A DNA stretch of 5,011 nucleotides from Rhodospirillaceae bacterium (GTDB lineage Bacteria; Pseudomonadota; Alphaproteobacteria; Rhodospirillales; 2-02-FULL-58-16), in contig JAUXMA010000153.1 of the NCBI GenBank assembly GCA_030623425.1, forward strand, positions 1-5,011, given 5' to 3'. The notes under the pieces are model-generated. The model did no database searches, was not told where the DNA came from, and saw only the letters and a program-made list of their open reading frames with translations. This document shows positions 1 through 5,011 of this stretch, one piece after another. The first letter of the stretch is position 1, and the number at the start of each line of letters is the position of its first letter. The translations under genes and the position numbers were made by a program.

Positions 1-146
1 ATCGCCCTTGCCGCCGTCCCGGCGCCGGGCTGCCGTCGGTCCGGGGTGGGGAGATAGCGGACACGGCCATTCATGGGGATTGCGGGAGAAGAGCAAAACG
101 GGCATCATCCAAGCTGGTTTAAGCGCACATTTGCCGCGGGGAAGCA

Positions 147-1229
147 ATGCCGGCAAGACCGACTCACCTATTCGCCGCCGTTGTCCTGATCGGGGCGTTA
201 ATTCACCCGGCCATCGGGCATGCCGCCTCGCGCGGCATCGACGTGACGTTGAAAGCGAGCGAGGTTCCGGCGCCGTCGGGCGGTACCAACATGGAGGCTT
301 TGTTCTGGCGGTCGATCCAGGCGGGCGGCGATATCGAATCCCATGAGGCCTACCTTTCGCGGTATCCGAAGGGAACGTTCGCGGCCCTGGCGCGGGTGAA
401 GATCGACAAGTTGAAACAACAAAAACAACTCGCCGTCGCCGACCCGCCGAAACCGCCGGCGCCCTCGCCGGTGAAGCCGGCTGTCGAGGTATTTCCGAAG
501 AAAACGGGGCAAGTCTTCCGCGATTGCTTCGACTGCCCGGAGATGGTGGTCATTCCGGCGGGCAGTTTTCGGATGGGCGACCTCGACGGCGGCGGCGGCA
601 GCGACGCGAAACCGGTCCACGGCGTGACCATCCCGCGTCCCTTCGCGGTCGGCAGGTACGAGGTGACGTTCACCGAGTGGGACGCCTGCTTTTCGGCTGG
701 CGGCTGCGGTCATCATCCGAAGGATAGGGGCTGGGGCCGGGACAGCCACCCGGTGATCAATGTTAGCTGGAACGATGCGAAGGAGTATGTTGACTGGCTG
801 AGCCGTAAGACGGGGCAGGAGTATCGTTTACCGAGCGAGTCCGAGTGGGAGTACGCGGCCAGGGCCGGAACGGGCACGAAATGGAGCTGCGGGAATAGAG
901 GGGACTGCTTACAAGGTGTTGCCTGGTACGCTGGAAACAGTGAATCAATGACACACCCCGTTGGACAAAAGGGAGCTAACGGCTTTGGTCTTTACGACAT
1001 GCAAGGGAACGTGTGGGAATGGGTCGAGGATTGCAAGCTGAGATATAGCAGTACTCCCACGGACGGTAGCGCTGAAACAGTATCGAGTGCCTGCTATCGC
1101 GTTAATCGCGGTGGCTCCTGGTACAGCTATACGAGGCTCCTCCGCGCGGCGTTTCGCAACGGGAACAACCCAATCATCCGAGACAACGGCCTGGGATTCC
1201 GCCTCGCCCGGACGCTTTTAGGTCCATAG
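147..1229 (+). CDS. Exported FGE/SUMF1-domain protein without the catalytic cysteines
   Basis: 360 residues. Residues 1-27 look like a signal peptide (Arg near the start, hydrophobic stretch, AIGHAA before the probable cleavage site), so the protein is probably periplasmic or envelope-bound. Residues 49-92 (FWRSIQAGGD...YLSRYPKGTFAALAR) match the short helical segment often found in front of SUMF1 or caspase-like domains, followed by a Pro-rich linker (100-112). The FGE-sulfatase fold fills 124-356: VVIPAGSFRMGD (134-145), RYEVTFTEWDAC (170-181), INVSWNDA (204-211), YRLPSESEWEYAARAG (226-241), GLYDMQGNVWEWVED (281-295), NRGGSW (320-325), GFRLAR (350-355). True formylglycine-generating enzymes carry two Cys just after RGGS; here these positions are Ser327 and Leu332, so sulfatase activation is unlikely and the role is unknown. 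ATG147 is the first possible start after an in-frame TAA at 120-122, with GGGGA four bases upstream. Family assignment is firm; function is not. Confidence 0.9.
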   Translation: MPARPTHLFAAVVLIGALIHPAIGHAASRGIDVTLKASEVPAPSGGTNMEALFWRSIQAGGDIESHEAYLSRYPKGTFAALARVKIDKLKQQKQLAVADPPKPPAPSPVKPAVEVFPKKTGQVFRDCFDCPEMVVIPAGSFRMGDLDGGGGSDAKPVHGVTIPRPFAVGRYEVTFTEWDACFSAGGCGHHPKDRGWGRDSHPVINVSWNDAKEYVDWLSRKTGQEYRLPSESEWEYAARAGTGTKWSCGNRGDCLQGVAWYAGNSESMTHPVGQKGANGFGLYDMQGNVWEWVEDCKLRYSSTPTDGSAETVSSACYRVNRGGSWYSYTRLLRAAFRNGNNPIIRDNGLGFRLARTLLGP

Positions 1230-1243
1230 GCCTAAAGCTTTTT
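1214..1243 (+). terminator. Possible intrinsic terminator of the FGE-domain gene
   Basis: GCTTTTAGG (1214-1222) pairs with CCTAAAGC (1231-1238), leaving one bulged T and an 8-base loop, and five T follow (1239-1243). The stem overlaps the TAG stop at 1227-1229, which is unusual. The stem has only about four GC pairs, so it may be weak. Confidence 0.4.
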
Positions 1244-1339
1244 CTTGTGAGCACCCACCAGAATGGAATCTTTCGCCTTCTAGTGGCCTGTATCATCCGG
1301 GAAATTGACGTAAAGAGTATATTTTCCCGCCTGGCTTTG

Positions 1340-1360
1340 GCAAACCCGGCGTCGGTTTGC
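1340..1360 (+). other. Small hairpin upstream of the GST gene
   Basis: GCAAACC (1340-1346) and GGTTTGC (1354-1360) form a perfect 7-bp stem with a 7-base loop, about 50 bases before the GST start. No strong T-run follows. It could be an RNA structure in the leader or an operator-like dyad; nothing in the sequence tells which. The rest of the 1230-1412 gap shows no convincing promoter. Confidence 0.4.
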
Positions 1361-1412
1361 GGACTTTATTAGCGGTTTCGGATTGGTTCGTTTCAGTGTA
1401 ATTAGCAGCCCC

Positions 1413-2081
1413 ATGCGGATTCTTTATCATCTCTGGCTGTCGCCTGCCTGCCGCAAGGTGCGGGTCGTCCTTCTGGAAAAGAAAATCGAATTCGAGATGC
1501 GGGTGGAAAACATCTGGGAACGCCGGCAGAAGTTCCTGGCCATGAACCCGGCGGGGGAAGTTCCGGTTTTGGTCGAACCGAACGGCGCGACCCTGTCCGG
1601 AAGCAATGTCATTTGCGAGTTTTTGGATGAAGTCCACCCGGAGCCGCCGCTGATCGGCGGCAATCCCCTGGAACGGGCGGAGGTGCGCCGCCTGGTCGCC
1701 TGGTTCGACGAAAAATTCAACCATGAGGTGACCGTGAACCTGGTCGGCGAAAAAATAATGAAACGCTTCTTGGGCTTGGGCGAGCCCGATTCCCGGACCA
1801 TCCGCGCCGGCCATGCCAACATCCGTCATCATTTGGACTATGTCGCCTACTTGACCGAACGCCGCCGGTGGTTGGCCGGCGACCGTCTTACGCTGGCCGA
1901 TATCACCGCCGCCGCTCATTTTTCGGCGGTCGATTACTTGGGCGACATTCCCTGGAAGGAGCATGAGCAGGTAAAAGATTGGTATGCGCGCATCAAATCC
2001 CGGCCCAGCTTCCGCTCCATTCTCGCCGATCACATCCCCGGCGCGACGCCGGCCAAGCATTACGCCGACCTGGATTTCTGA
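1413..2081 (+). CDS. Glutathione S-transferase family protein
   Basis: 222 residues, the usual length for a soluble GST. The N-terminal thioredoxin-like domain (about 1-78) opens with MRILYHLWLSPACRKVR: the S10-P-A-C13-R stretch occupies the position of the catalytic Ser/Cys that activates glutathione. The cis-proline loop EVPVL (Pro51) and the glutathione-binding LSGSNVICEFLDE (61-73) follow. The helical C-terminal domain (about 84-205) has the conserved core LTLADITAAAHF (159-170) with capping Asp163. It is probably a cytosolic conjugating or detoxifying enzyme; the substrate cannot be read from sequence. I chose ATG1413 because beta-strand 1 begins there. An in-frame TTG at 1383 would add ten residues that do not look like GST; neither start has a good Shine-Dalgarno. 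The gene is single and converges on the TPR gene. Family confidence is high. Confidence 0.93.
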   Translation: MRILYHLWLSPACRKVRVVLLEKKIEFEMRVENIWERRQKFLAMNPAGEVPVLVEPNGATLSGSNVICEFLDEVHPEPPLIGGNPLERAEVRRLVAWFDEKFNHEVTVNLVGEKIMKRFLGLGEPDSRTIRAGHANIRHHLDYVAYLTERRRWLAGDRLTLADITAAAHFSAVDYLGDIPWKEHEQVKDWYARIKSRPSFRSILADHIPGATPAKHYADLDF

Positions 2082-2088
2082 TTGTGGC

Positions 2089-2147
2089 TAGAGCGGATCG
2101 TGATTGGAATCGCCTTTGGCGATTCCAATCAATCTGGATTTGCTCTA
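2089..2147. repeat. Palindromic intergenic repeat, member 1 (long hairpin)
   Basis: The inner stem is perfect: GATTGGAATCGCC (2102-2114) pairs with GGCGATTCCAATC (2118-2130) around a TTT loop, plus one more T-A pair outside. An outer stem joins TAGAGCGGATC (2089-2099) to GATTTGCTCTA (2137-2147), 11 pairs including two G-T, separated from the inner stem by a 1/5-base internal loop. It starts 7 bases after the GST stop, between two convergent genes. It shares three words with the repeat at 3024-3090, so it is a dispersed family and not just a local terminator. As RNA it could protect or end transcripts from both sides, but no T-tract follows it. Confidence 0.85.
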
Positions 2148-2150
2148 TGG

Positions 2151-2172
2151 CGGCGCCGATCGGCGGCGTTTT
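2151..2172 (+). terminator. Possible terminator for the GST transcript
   Basis: A 12-base palindrome CGCCGATCGGCG (2154-2165) can fold as a 4-bp GC stem with a GATC loop, extended by two GC pairs (2151-2152 with 2167-2168) past one G-G mismatch, and is followed by TTTT (2169-2172). It sits just before the stop codon of the opposing TPR gene. The short T-run makes this tentative. Confidence 0.3.
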
Positions 2173-2177
2173 GCCGG

Positions 2178-2957
2178 CTATTCGGTTTTCACGTCCATCT
2201 TTTCCAGATTGGCCCCGGCGGCGCGGGCGGCGGCGGTTCCCGGGGCTTCTCTCAACACCCGCAGCCAGTCGAATCTGGCGCCGCCATTGTCACCCTTCAG
2301 ACGCCGGATGATGCCCCGTTCCAGCAGCCCCTCGGAATGGTCCGGGTCGAGGCCGAGGGCCCGGCTGGCGTCGGCTTCGGCCTCGTCCAGCTTGTCGAGG
2401 TAGCGGTAAGCGCTGGCCCGGAAGACGAAGGCGTCGGGCCGGCCGGAATCCAGGTCGATGGCTTGGTCGAGATCGCCGACGGCGTCCCGGTAGCGTCCCA
2501 GAGCGGCACGGACGACGGCCCGGTCGATCATCAGATCAACGTCCAGGGGCTTGAGTTTCAAGGCCGCGCCCAACACTTCATCGGCCCGTTCGGGCATTCC
2601 GTGCAACAGCCAAGCCTGCGCCGCGTGGCCGAGAAGCCCGGCCTTGACGCCGGCGTCGGCTTTCATTTCCTGGGCCAGGTTTTCGAACCGCTTCGCTGCC
2701 TCGCCGTATTGCTTGAGGCCCATCAACGCCGCCGCCGCGCAGTGGTTGGCGGCGTCGCCGCCGCCCATGTCGCGCCATGCCAACGCCGATTCGAAGGCTT
2801 CCTCCGGGTTCCGTTGGACGAGGATCATGCAGGCGCGGTACTGGCCGGCGTGGTCGATCTCGGCGGCGCCGGCCGCGGCCGGCAAAACGGCCGCCAGCAG
2901 CAAGGCGAGCAGGACGGAAATGAACGGCATGGCCTTGCTTCCTTGCTTGGCGGTCAT
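2178..2957 (-). CDS. Exported tetratricopeptide (TPR) repeat protein
   Basis: 259 residues from the chosen start. Residues 1-32 form a signal peptide: Lys4 and Lys8, then FISVLLALLLAAVLP, with cleavage likely after AAAGAA; the mature protein should be periplasmic. About five TPR-like helical pairs follow: roughly 70-100 (AAALMGLKQYGEAAKRFENLA), 107-136, 141-171 (RAVVRAALGRYRDAVGDLDQAI), 174-204 (FRASAYRYLDKLDEAEADASRALGLDP) and 208-238. TPR arrays bind partner proteins and have no catalysis of their own; the partner is not evident here. Cys43 and Cys73 could form a disulfide before or at the edge of the first repeat. Start: ATG2957 has AGGA nine bases upstream and gives a positively charged n-region; ATG2930 also has AGGA nine bases upstream but yields an uncharged n-region. 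The gene is convergent with the GST gene and divergent from the SDR gene, so probably monocistronic. Family assignment is firm, role unknown. Confidence 0.88.
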   Translation of the reverse strand: MTAKQGSKAMPFISVLLALLLAAVLPAAAGAAEIDHAGQYRACMILVQRNPEEAFESALAWRDMGGGDAANHCAAAALMGLKQYGEAAKRFENLAQEMKADAGVKAGLLGHAAQAWLLHGMPERADEVLGAALKLKPLDVDLMIDRAVVRAALGRYRDAVGDLDQAIDLDSGRPDAFVFRASAYRYLDKLDEAEADASRALGLDPDHSEGLLERGIIRRLKGDNGGARFDWLRVLREAPGTAAARAAGANLEKMDVKTE

Positions 2958-3023
2958 CGGTAGCGGTCCTATCTCATGGTTTACAACCGCCATTGACAAG
3001 TGTTCTTTTTACCGCCAACGACA

Positions 3024-3090
3024 TTAAAGCAAACTCTCCAGATTGATGAATCGCCAAAGGCTTCTCATCAATCTGGAGAGTTTGCTCTAA
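3024..3090. repeat. Palindromic intergenic repeat, member 2 (near-perfect hairpin)
   Basis: Bases 3024-3049 pair with 3065-3090: 26 positions, all Watson-Crick except one A-C mismatch (3027/3087), including 22 uninterrupted pairs (3028-3049 with 3065-3086). The tip has a 3x3 internal loop and a GCC-AAA-GGC cap. Read on the minus strand it shares with the repeat at 2089-2147 the words GCCTTTGGCGATTC and ATCAATCTGGA in the same order; the end word TTTGCTCTA (3081-3089) is also identical to 2139-2147. It lies in the divergent gap between the TPR and SDR genes, ending 30 bases before the SDR start. It carries no coding capacity. It resembles the small non-autonomous or REP-like palindromes common between alphaproteobacterial genes. 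Confidence 0.9.
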
Positions 3091-3106
3091 CTTATTGAAG
3101 TAGAGC
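3084..3106 (+). other. Alternative hairpin in the SDR leader
   Basis: GCTCTA (3084-3089) pairs with TAGAGC (3101-3106) and CTT (3091-3093) with AAG (3098-3100), giving nine pairs with one bulged A and an ATTG loop. It ends just before the purine-rich ribosome binding site of the SDR gene and uses the right arm of the large repeat, so both structures cannot form fully at once. A regulatory effect is inference only. Confidence 0.4.
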
Positions 3107-3120
3107 GAAGGGAAGGGTGA

Positions 3121-4017
3121 ATGGCGACTGCCGGCGACCGGCCGCGGCTGTTTTGTTTCGGCCTCGGCTATTGCGCCGGCGTCCTCGCCGGCGCCCTCAA
3201 GGCCGATGGCTGGACCGTCGCCGGCACTTGCCGCAAGACCGAGGAGCAGGCGCAACTGGCGAGCCAGGGCATCGAGGCCTTTCTTTTCGACGGCGGCGGT
3301 CCCCTGGAGACGGCGGCGGCCCTGGCCGGCGCCACCCACCTGTTGAGTTCCGTTCCTCCCGGCGCCGACGGCGACCCGGTGCTCCGCCACCATGCGGGCG
3401 ACATCGCGGCGGTGGATCGCCTGGAATGGGCCGGCTACCTCTCGACCACCGGCGTCTACGGCGATACGGGTGGGGCGATGGTTGACGAGGAGGCGCCCCT
3501 CAATCCCACTTCGGCGCGCCGCCGCCGCCGGGCCGAGGCCGAAAACGGCTGGCTGGCCCTCTACGGAAACCGCGGCGTTCCGGTGCACGTTTTCCGGCTT
3601 GCCGGTATCTACGGTCCCGGCCGCAGCGCCCTCGATCAGGTGCGATCGGGAGCCGCGAAACGGATCGACGCGCCGGGGCGGCGGTTCGCGCGCGTCCATG
3701 TCGCCGACATCGCGGCTGTCCTCAAGGCCTCGATGCAAGCCCCCCGGCCCGGCGCCGTTTACAACGTTTGCGACGACTTCCCGGCGGCGCCCGCCGAGGT
3801 CGTGGCATACGCTTGCCAACTGTTGGGAGTCGACCCGCCGCCGCTCATTCCTTTCGCGGAAGCGGCCAAGGAGATGTCGCCCATGGCGCAATCCTTCTGG
3901 CGCGATGACCGGTGCATCGACAATTCCCGCATCAAGGCGGAACTGGGAGTGAGGTTCAAGTATCCCGACTACCGGAGCGGCCTCAAGGCGATCCTCATGG
4001 CGGAAGAAAAATCATGA
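3121..4017 (+). CDS. Extended-SDR NAD(P)-binding protein (YeeZ-like, NAD-dependent epimerase/dehydratase family)
   Basis: 298 residues. A Rossmann fold starts at once: LFCFGLGYCAGVLAGAL (10-26) carries the GxGxxA dinucleotide-binding turn (Gly14, Gly16, Ala19), then a second strand ending in TCR (36-38). LLSSVPPG (74-81) and YLSTTGVYGD (106-115) are the strand-4 and strand-5 core of the family. The usual SDR YxxxK catalytic pair is not visible: the matching stretch is PTSARRRRRAEAE (129-141), an Arg-rich form I associate with YeeZ-type members. Then come FRLAGIYGPGR (158-168), RVHVADIAAVL (191-201) and YNVCDD (214-219). It is a cytosolic oxidoreductase or epimerase-like protein with unknown substrate. 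AAGGG at 3108-3112 and again at 3113-3117 supports ATG3121. The stop TGA overlaps the ATG of a 17-codon reading frame (4014-4067). Family assignment is firm, reaction unknown. Confidence 0.9.
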   Translation: MATAGDRPRLFCFGLGYCAGVLAGALKADGWTVAGTCRKTEEQAQLASQGIEAFLFDGGGPLETAAALAGATHLLSSVPPGADGDPVLRHHAGDIAAVDRLEWAGYLSTTGVYGDTGGAMVDEEAPLNPTSARRRRRAEAENGWLALYGNRGVPVHVFRLAGIYGPGRSALDQVRSGAAKRIDAPGRRFARVHVADIAAVLKASMQAPRPGAVYNVCDDFPAAPAEVVAYACQLLGVDPPPLIPFAEAAKEMSPMAQSFWRDDRCIDNSRIKAELGVRFKYPDYRSGLKAILMAEEKS

Positions 4018-4063
4018 CCACGAAAATTCAAAGACGCCAAGGAACGAATTTTGTCCCGCTTCG

Positions 4064-4837
4064 CTAGGGTTTTTCGATCCGCCGCAGCAAGGATTCCAGC
4101 GTCGCGCACAGACGCTCGAGATCGTCGTCTTCCGACAGCCGGTGGCCGCCGTCCTTGACCAGGATGACTTCGACGTCGTCGGAACGTAGCCTTTCGGCGA
4201 TGGCGAGCGCCGTCCGCCAGGGAACGTCGGTGTCCTTCATGCCGTGGATCAGCCGCACCGGGCAGTCCAGGGGGATTTCATTTCGCAACAGAAGGTGCCG
4301 GCGAGCGTCGTCGATCAGGGCCTTGGTGATGATATAGGGTCCGTCGCCGTGGTCGCTGGGGATTTCGGCCAAGCCTTGGCGCTCGATTGCCTGCTTCTGC
4401 GCCGCCGTCAGGCCGTTGGCGATCAGATCCTCGGTGAAATCGGCGGCGGCGGCGATGCCGAGCAGGCCGGCGATGCGCCGCGGGCGGCGCAATGCGGCGA
4501 GCAACATGATCCAGCCACCCATGCTCGATCCGACCAGAACTTGCGGTCCTTCGGTCGCCTCGTCGAGCACGGCGACGGCGTCGTCGGCTCACTCGCCGAT
4601 GGTGCCGGCGGCGATATCCCCCGAGGAGGCGCCGTGACCCCGGTAATCGAATCTGATGAAACCCTGTCCCCGCCGACGGCAAAAGTCCTCCAGGCAAAGC
4701 GCCTTGCCGCCGGTCATGTCGGACATCAAGCCGGTGCAGAACATCACCCCGGGAGAACCGCCGGGAACATGGTGATAGGCGATTGCGACGCCATCGTCGC
4801 ATGTTAATATCCGCCAAGGGGGGTGATGGGATATCAT
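4064..4837 (-). pseudogene. Alpha/beta hydrolase (ABHD10-like) interrupted by an in-frame TGA
   Basis: Read from ATG4837 to TAG4064 this is one continuous frame of 257 codons plus stop, except for a TGA at 4591-4589 (codon 83). Both halves belong to one hydrolase. Before the break: GFIRFDYRGHGASSGD, the strand-4 and oxyanion region. After it: GPQVLVGSSMGGW with nucleophile Ser105 (GxSxG), LIHGMKDTDVPW with probable acid Asp202, and KDGGHRLSEDDD with His232, so the full Ser-Asp-His triad is present. The sequence around the break (TIGE-stop-ADDAVAVLDE) lines up with TLGKWRKDV in human ABHD10 as I recall it, so TGA replaces TGG (Trp). Family members are (thio)esterases. TGA ends two other genes here, so general recoding is unlikely. 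It may be a recent pseudogene, a sequence error or rare readthrough. ATG4570 would start a fragment with the triad but lacking the N-terminal strands. The start at 4837 has only a weak AAGTGA upstream. Confidence 0.85.
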
Positions 4838-4848
4838 CGGTTCACTTA

Positions 4849-4864
4849 GAGCCTATCCGAATAA
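4849..4864. mobile_element. Candidate insertion-sequence terminal repeat (IS5-like)
   Basis: GAGCCTATCCGAATAA (4849-4864), preceded by TTA, looks to me like the end of an IS5-superfamily element, several of which duplicate a TNA target. The second end and the transposase are not in the window. Downstream, GGAGG (4867-4871) lies eight bases before ATG4880, which opens a frame (MRPNQEDRK...) running to the window edge; MRP-Q at the start recalls some IS5-family transposases, but the rest is Arg-rich and not recognisable. On the other strand a frame open from the edge stops at 4853-4855, inside this repeat. Either could be chance. Confidence 0.3.
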
Positions 4865-4883
4865 CTGGAGGCGTTTGTGATGA

Positions 4884-4974
4884 GACCAAATCAGGAGGAC
4901 CGCAAGGCGCCGCTTCGCCGGCGATGCCGGCGTATCGGCAAGAAGCGGCAACGCCGCGGAGGCCTGATTTGGTC
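4884..4974. repeat. Compound GC-rich palindrome
   Basis: Three nested inverted repeats share one axis: GACCAAATCAGG (4884-4895) with CCTGATTTGGTC (4963-4974), perfect 12 bp; GCCGCTTC (4909-4916) with GAAGCGGC (4942-4949), 8 bp; and CGCCGGC (4916-4922) with GCCGGCG (4926-4932) around GAT (the middle and inner stems compete for C4916). This should fold into a long branched-free hairpin as DNA or RNA. It looks like a dispersed structural repeat rather than coding sequence. It lies immediately inside the candidate IS end. Confidence 0.65.
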
Positions 4975-5011
4975 CACCCTTCGGGCGTCTCTCCTTGACC
5001 CGTGGCCGGCG

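Noticed and set aside
1..146. Possible tail of an upstream gene or a divergent small gene
   Set aside because: A frame from base 1 reaches a TAG at 55-57 but has no recognisable protein, and minus-strand ATGs at 70 and 74 lack a ribosome binding site. TTGCGG (80-85) with CATCAT (103-108) is too poor a match to call a promoter.
1305..1323. TTGACG followed by TATATT as a promoter
   Set aside because: Only 7 bases separate them, too few for a sigma-70 promoter.
2082..2963. 293-codon frame on the plus strand
   Set aside because: It is antisense to the TPR gene, has no domain sense and arises from high GC content; the minus-strand protein has a signal peptide and clear TPRs.
2974..3891. 305-codon frame on the minus strand
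   Set aside because: It is antisense to the SDR gene, whose Rossmann and YGPGR motifs are unmistakable; the antisense product is low-complexity Arg/Gly-rich.
4589..4591. TGA as selenocysteine or as genome-wide tryptophan
   Set aside because: The expected residue is Trp rather than Cys/Sec, it is not catalytic, and TGA terminates the GST and SDR genes here.
4244..4807. 187-codon plus-strand frame across the hydrolase
   Set aside because: It is a shadow of the interrupted hydrolase; the catalytic motifs are on the minus strand.
4278..4817. 179-codon minus-strand frame that avoids the TGA
   Set aside because: It is out of frame with the hydrolase motifs and extremely Arg-rich; it does not rescue the gene by frameshift.

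Overview
The window is GC-rich DNA whose genes read like an alphaproteobacterium, most likely of the Rhodospirillales (Magnetospirillum/Rhodospirillum-like). That placement is inferred from protein style, codon use and palindromic intergenic repeats, not from a search. It holds four intact protein genes, one interrupted gene, at least two related hairpin repeats, and a right-hand edge that may be the end of a mobile or repetitive element. I see no defence system, CRISPR array, RNA gene or clearly new multi-gene system; most of it is ordinary chromosomal housekeeping DNA.

Layout: 1-146 is leader or intergenic sequence with nothing assignable. 147-1229 (+) encodes an exported protein with an FGE/SUMF1-type domain that lacks both catalytic cysteines of true formylglycine-generating enzymes; a weak terminator hairpin overlaps its stop. 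1413-2081 (+) encodes a glutathione S-transferase family protein. It converges on 2178-2957 (-), an exported TPR protein, and the gap between them holds a long hairpin repeat (2089-2147). The divergent gap between the TPR gene and the next gene holds a second, inverted member of the same repeat family (3024-3090), a nearly perfect 26-pair stem. 3121-4017 (+) encodes an extended-SDR/YeeZ-like NAD(P)-binding protein. Convergent to it, 4064-4837 (-) is an alpha/beta hydrolase resembling ABHD10, split by one in-frame TGA where the family is expected to have tryptophan. From 4849 to the edge there is a candidate insertion-sequence terminus followed by a compound GC-rich palindrome (4884-4974).

The genes do not form an obvious pathway. 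They look like separate transcription units (alternating strands, a hairpin or terminator in most gaps): two proteins for the cell envelope or periplasm and three cytosolic metabolic or detoxification proteins. The points most worth following up are the repeat family and its position beside gene starts and ends, the nonsense codon in the hydrolase, and the nature of the right edge.
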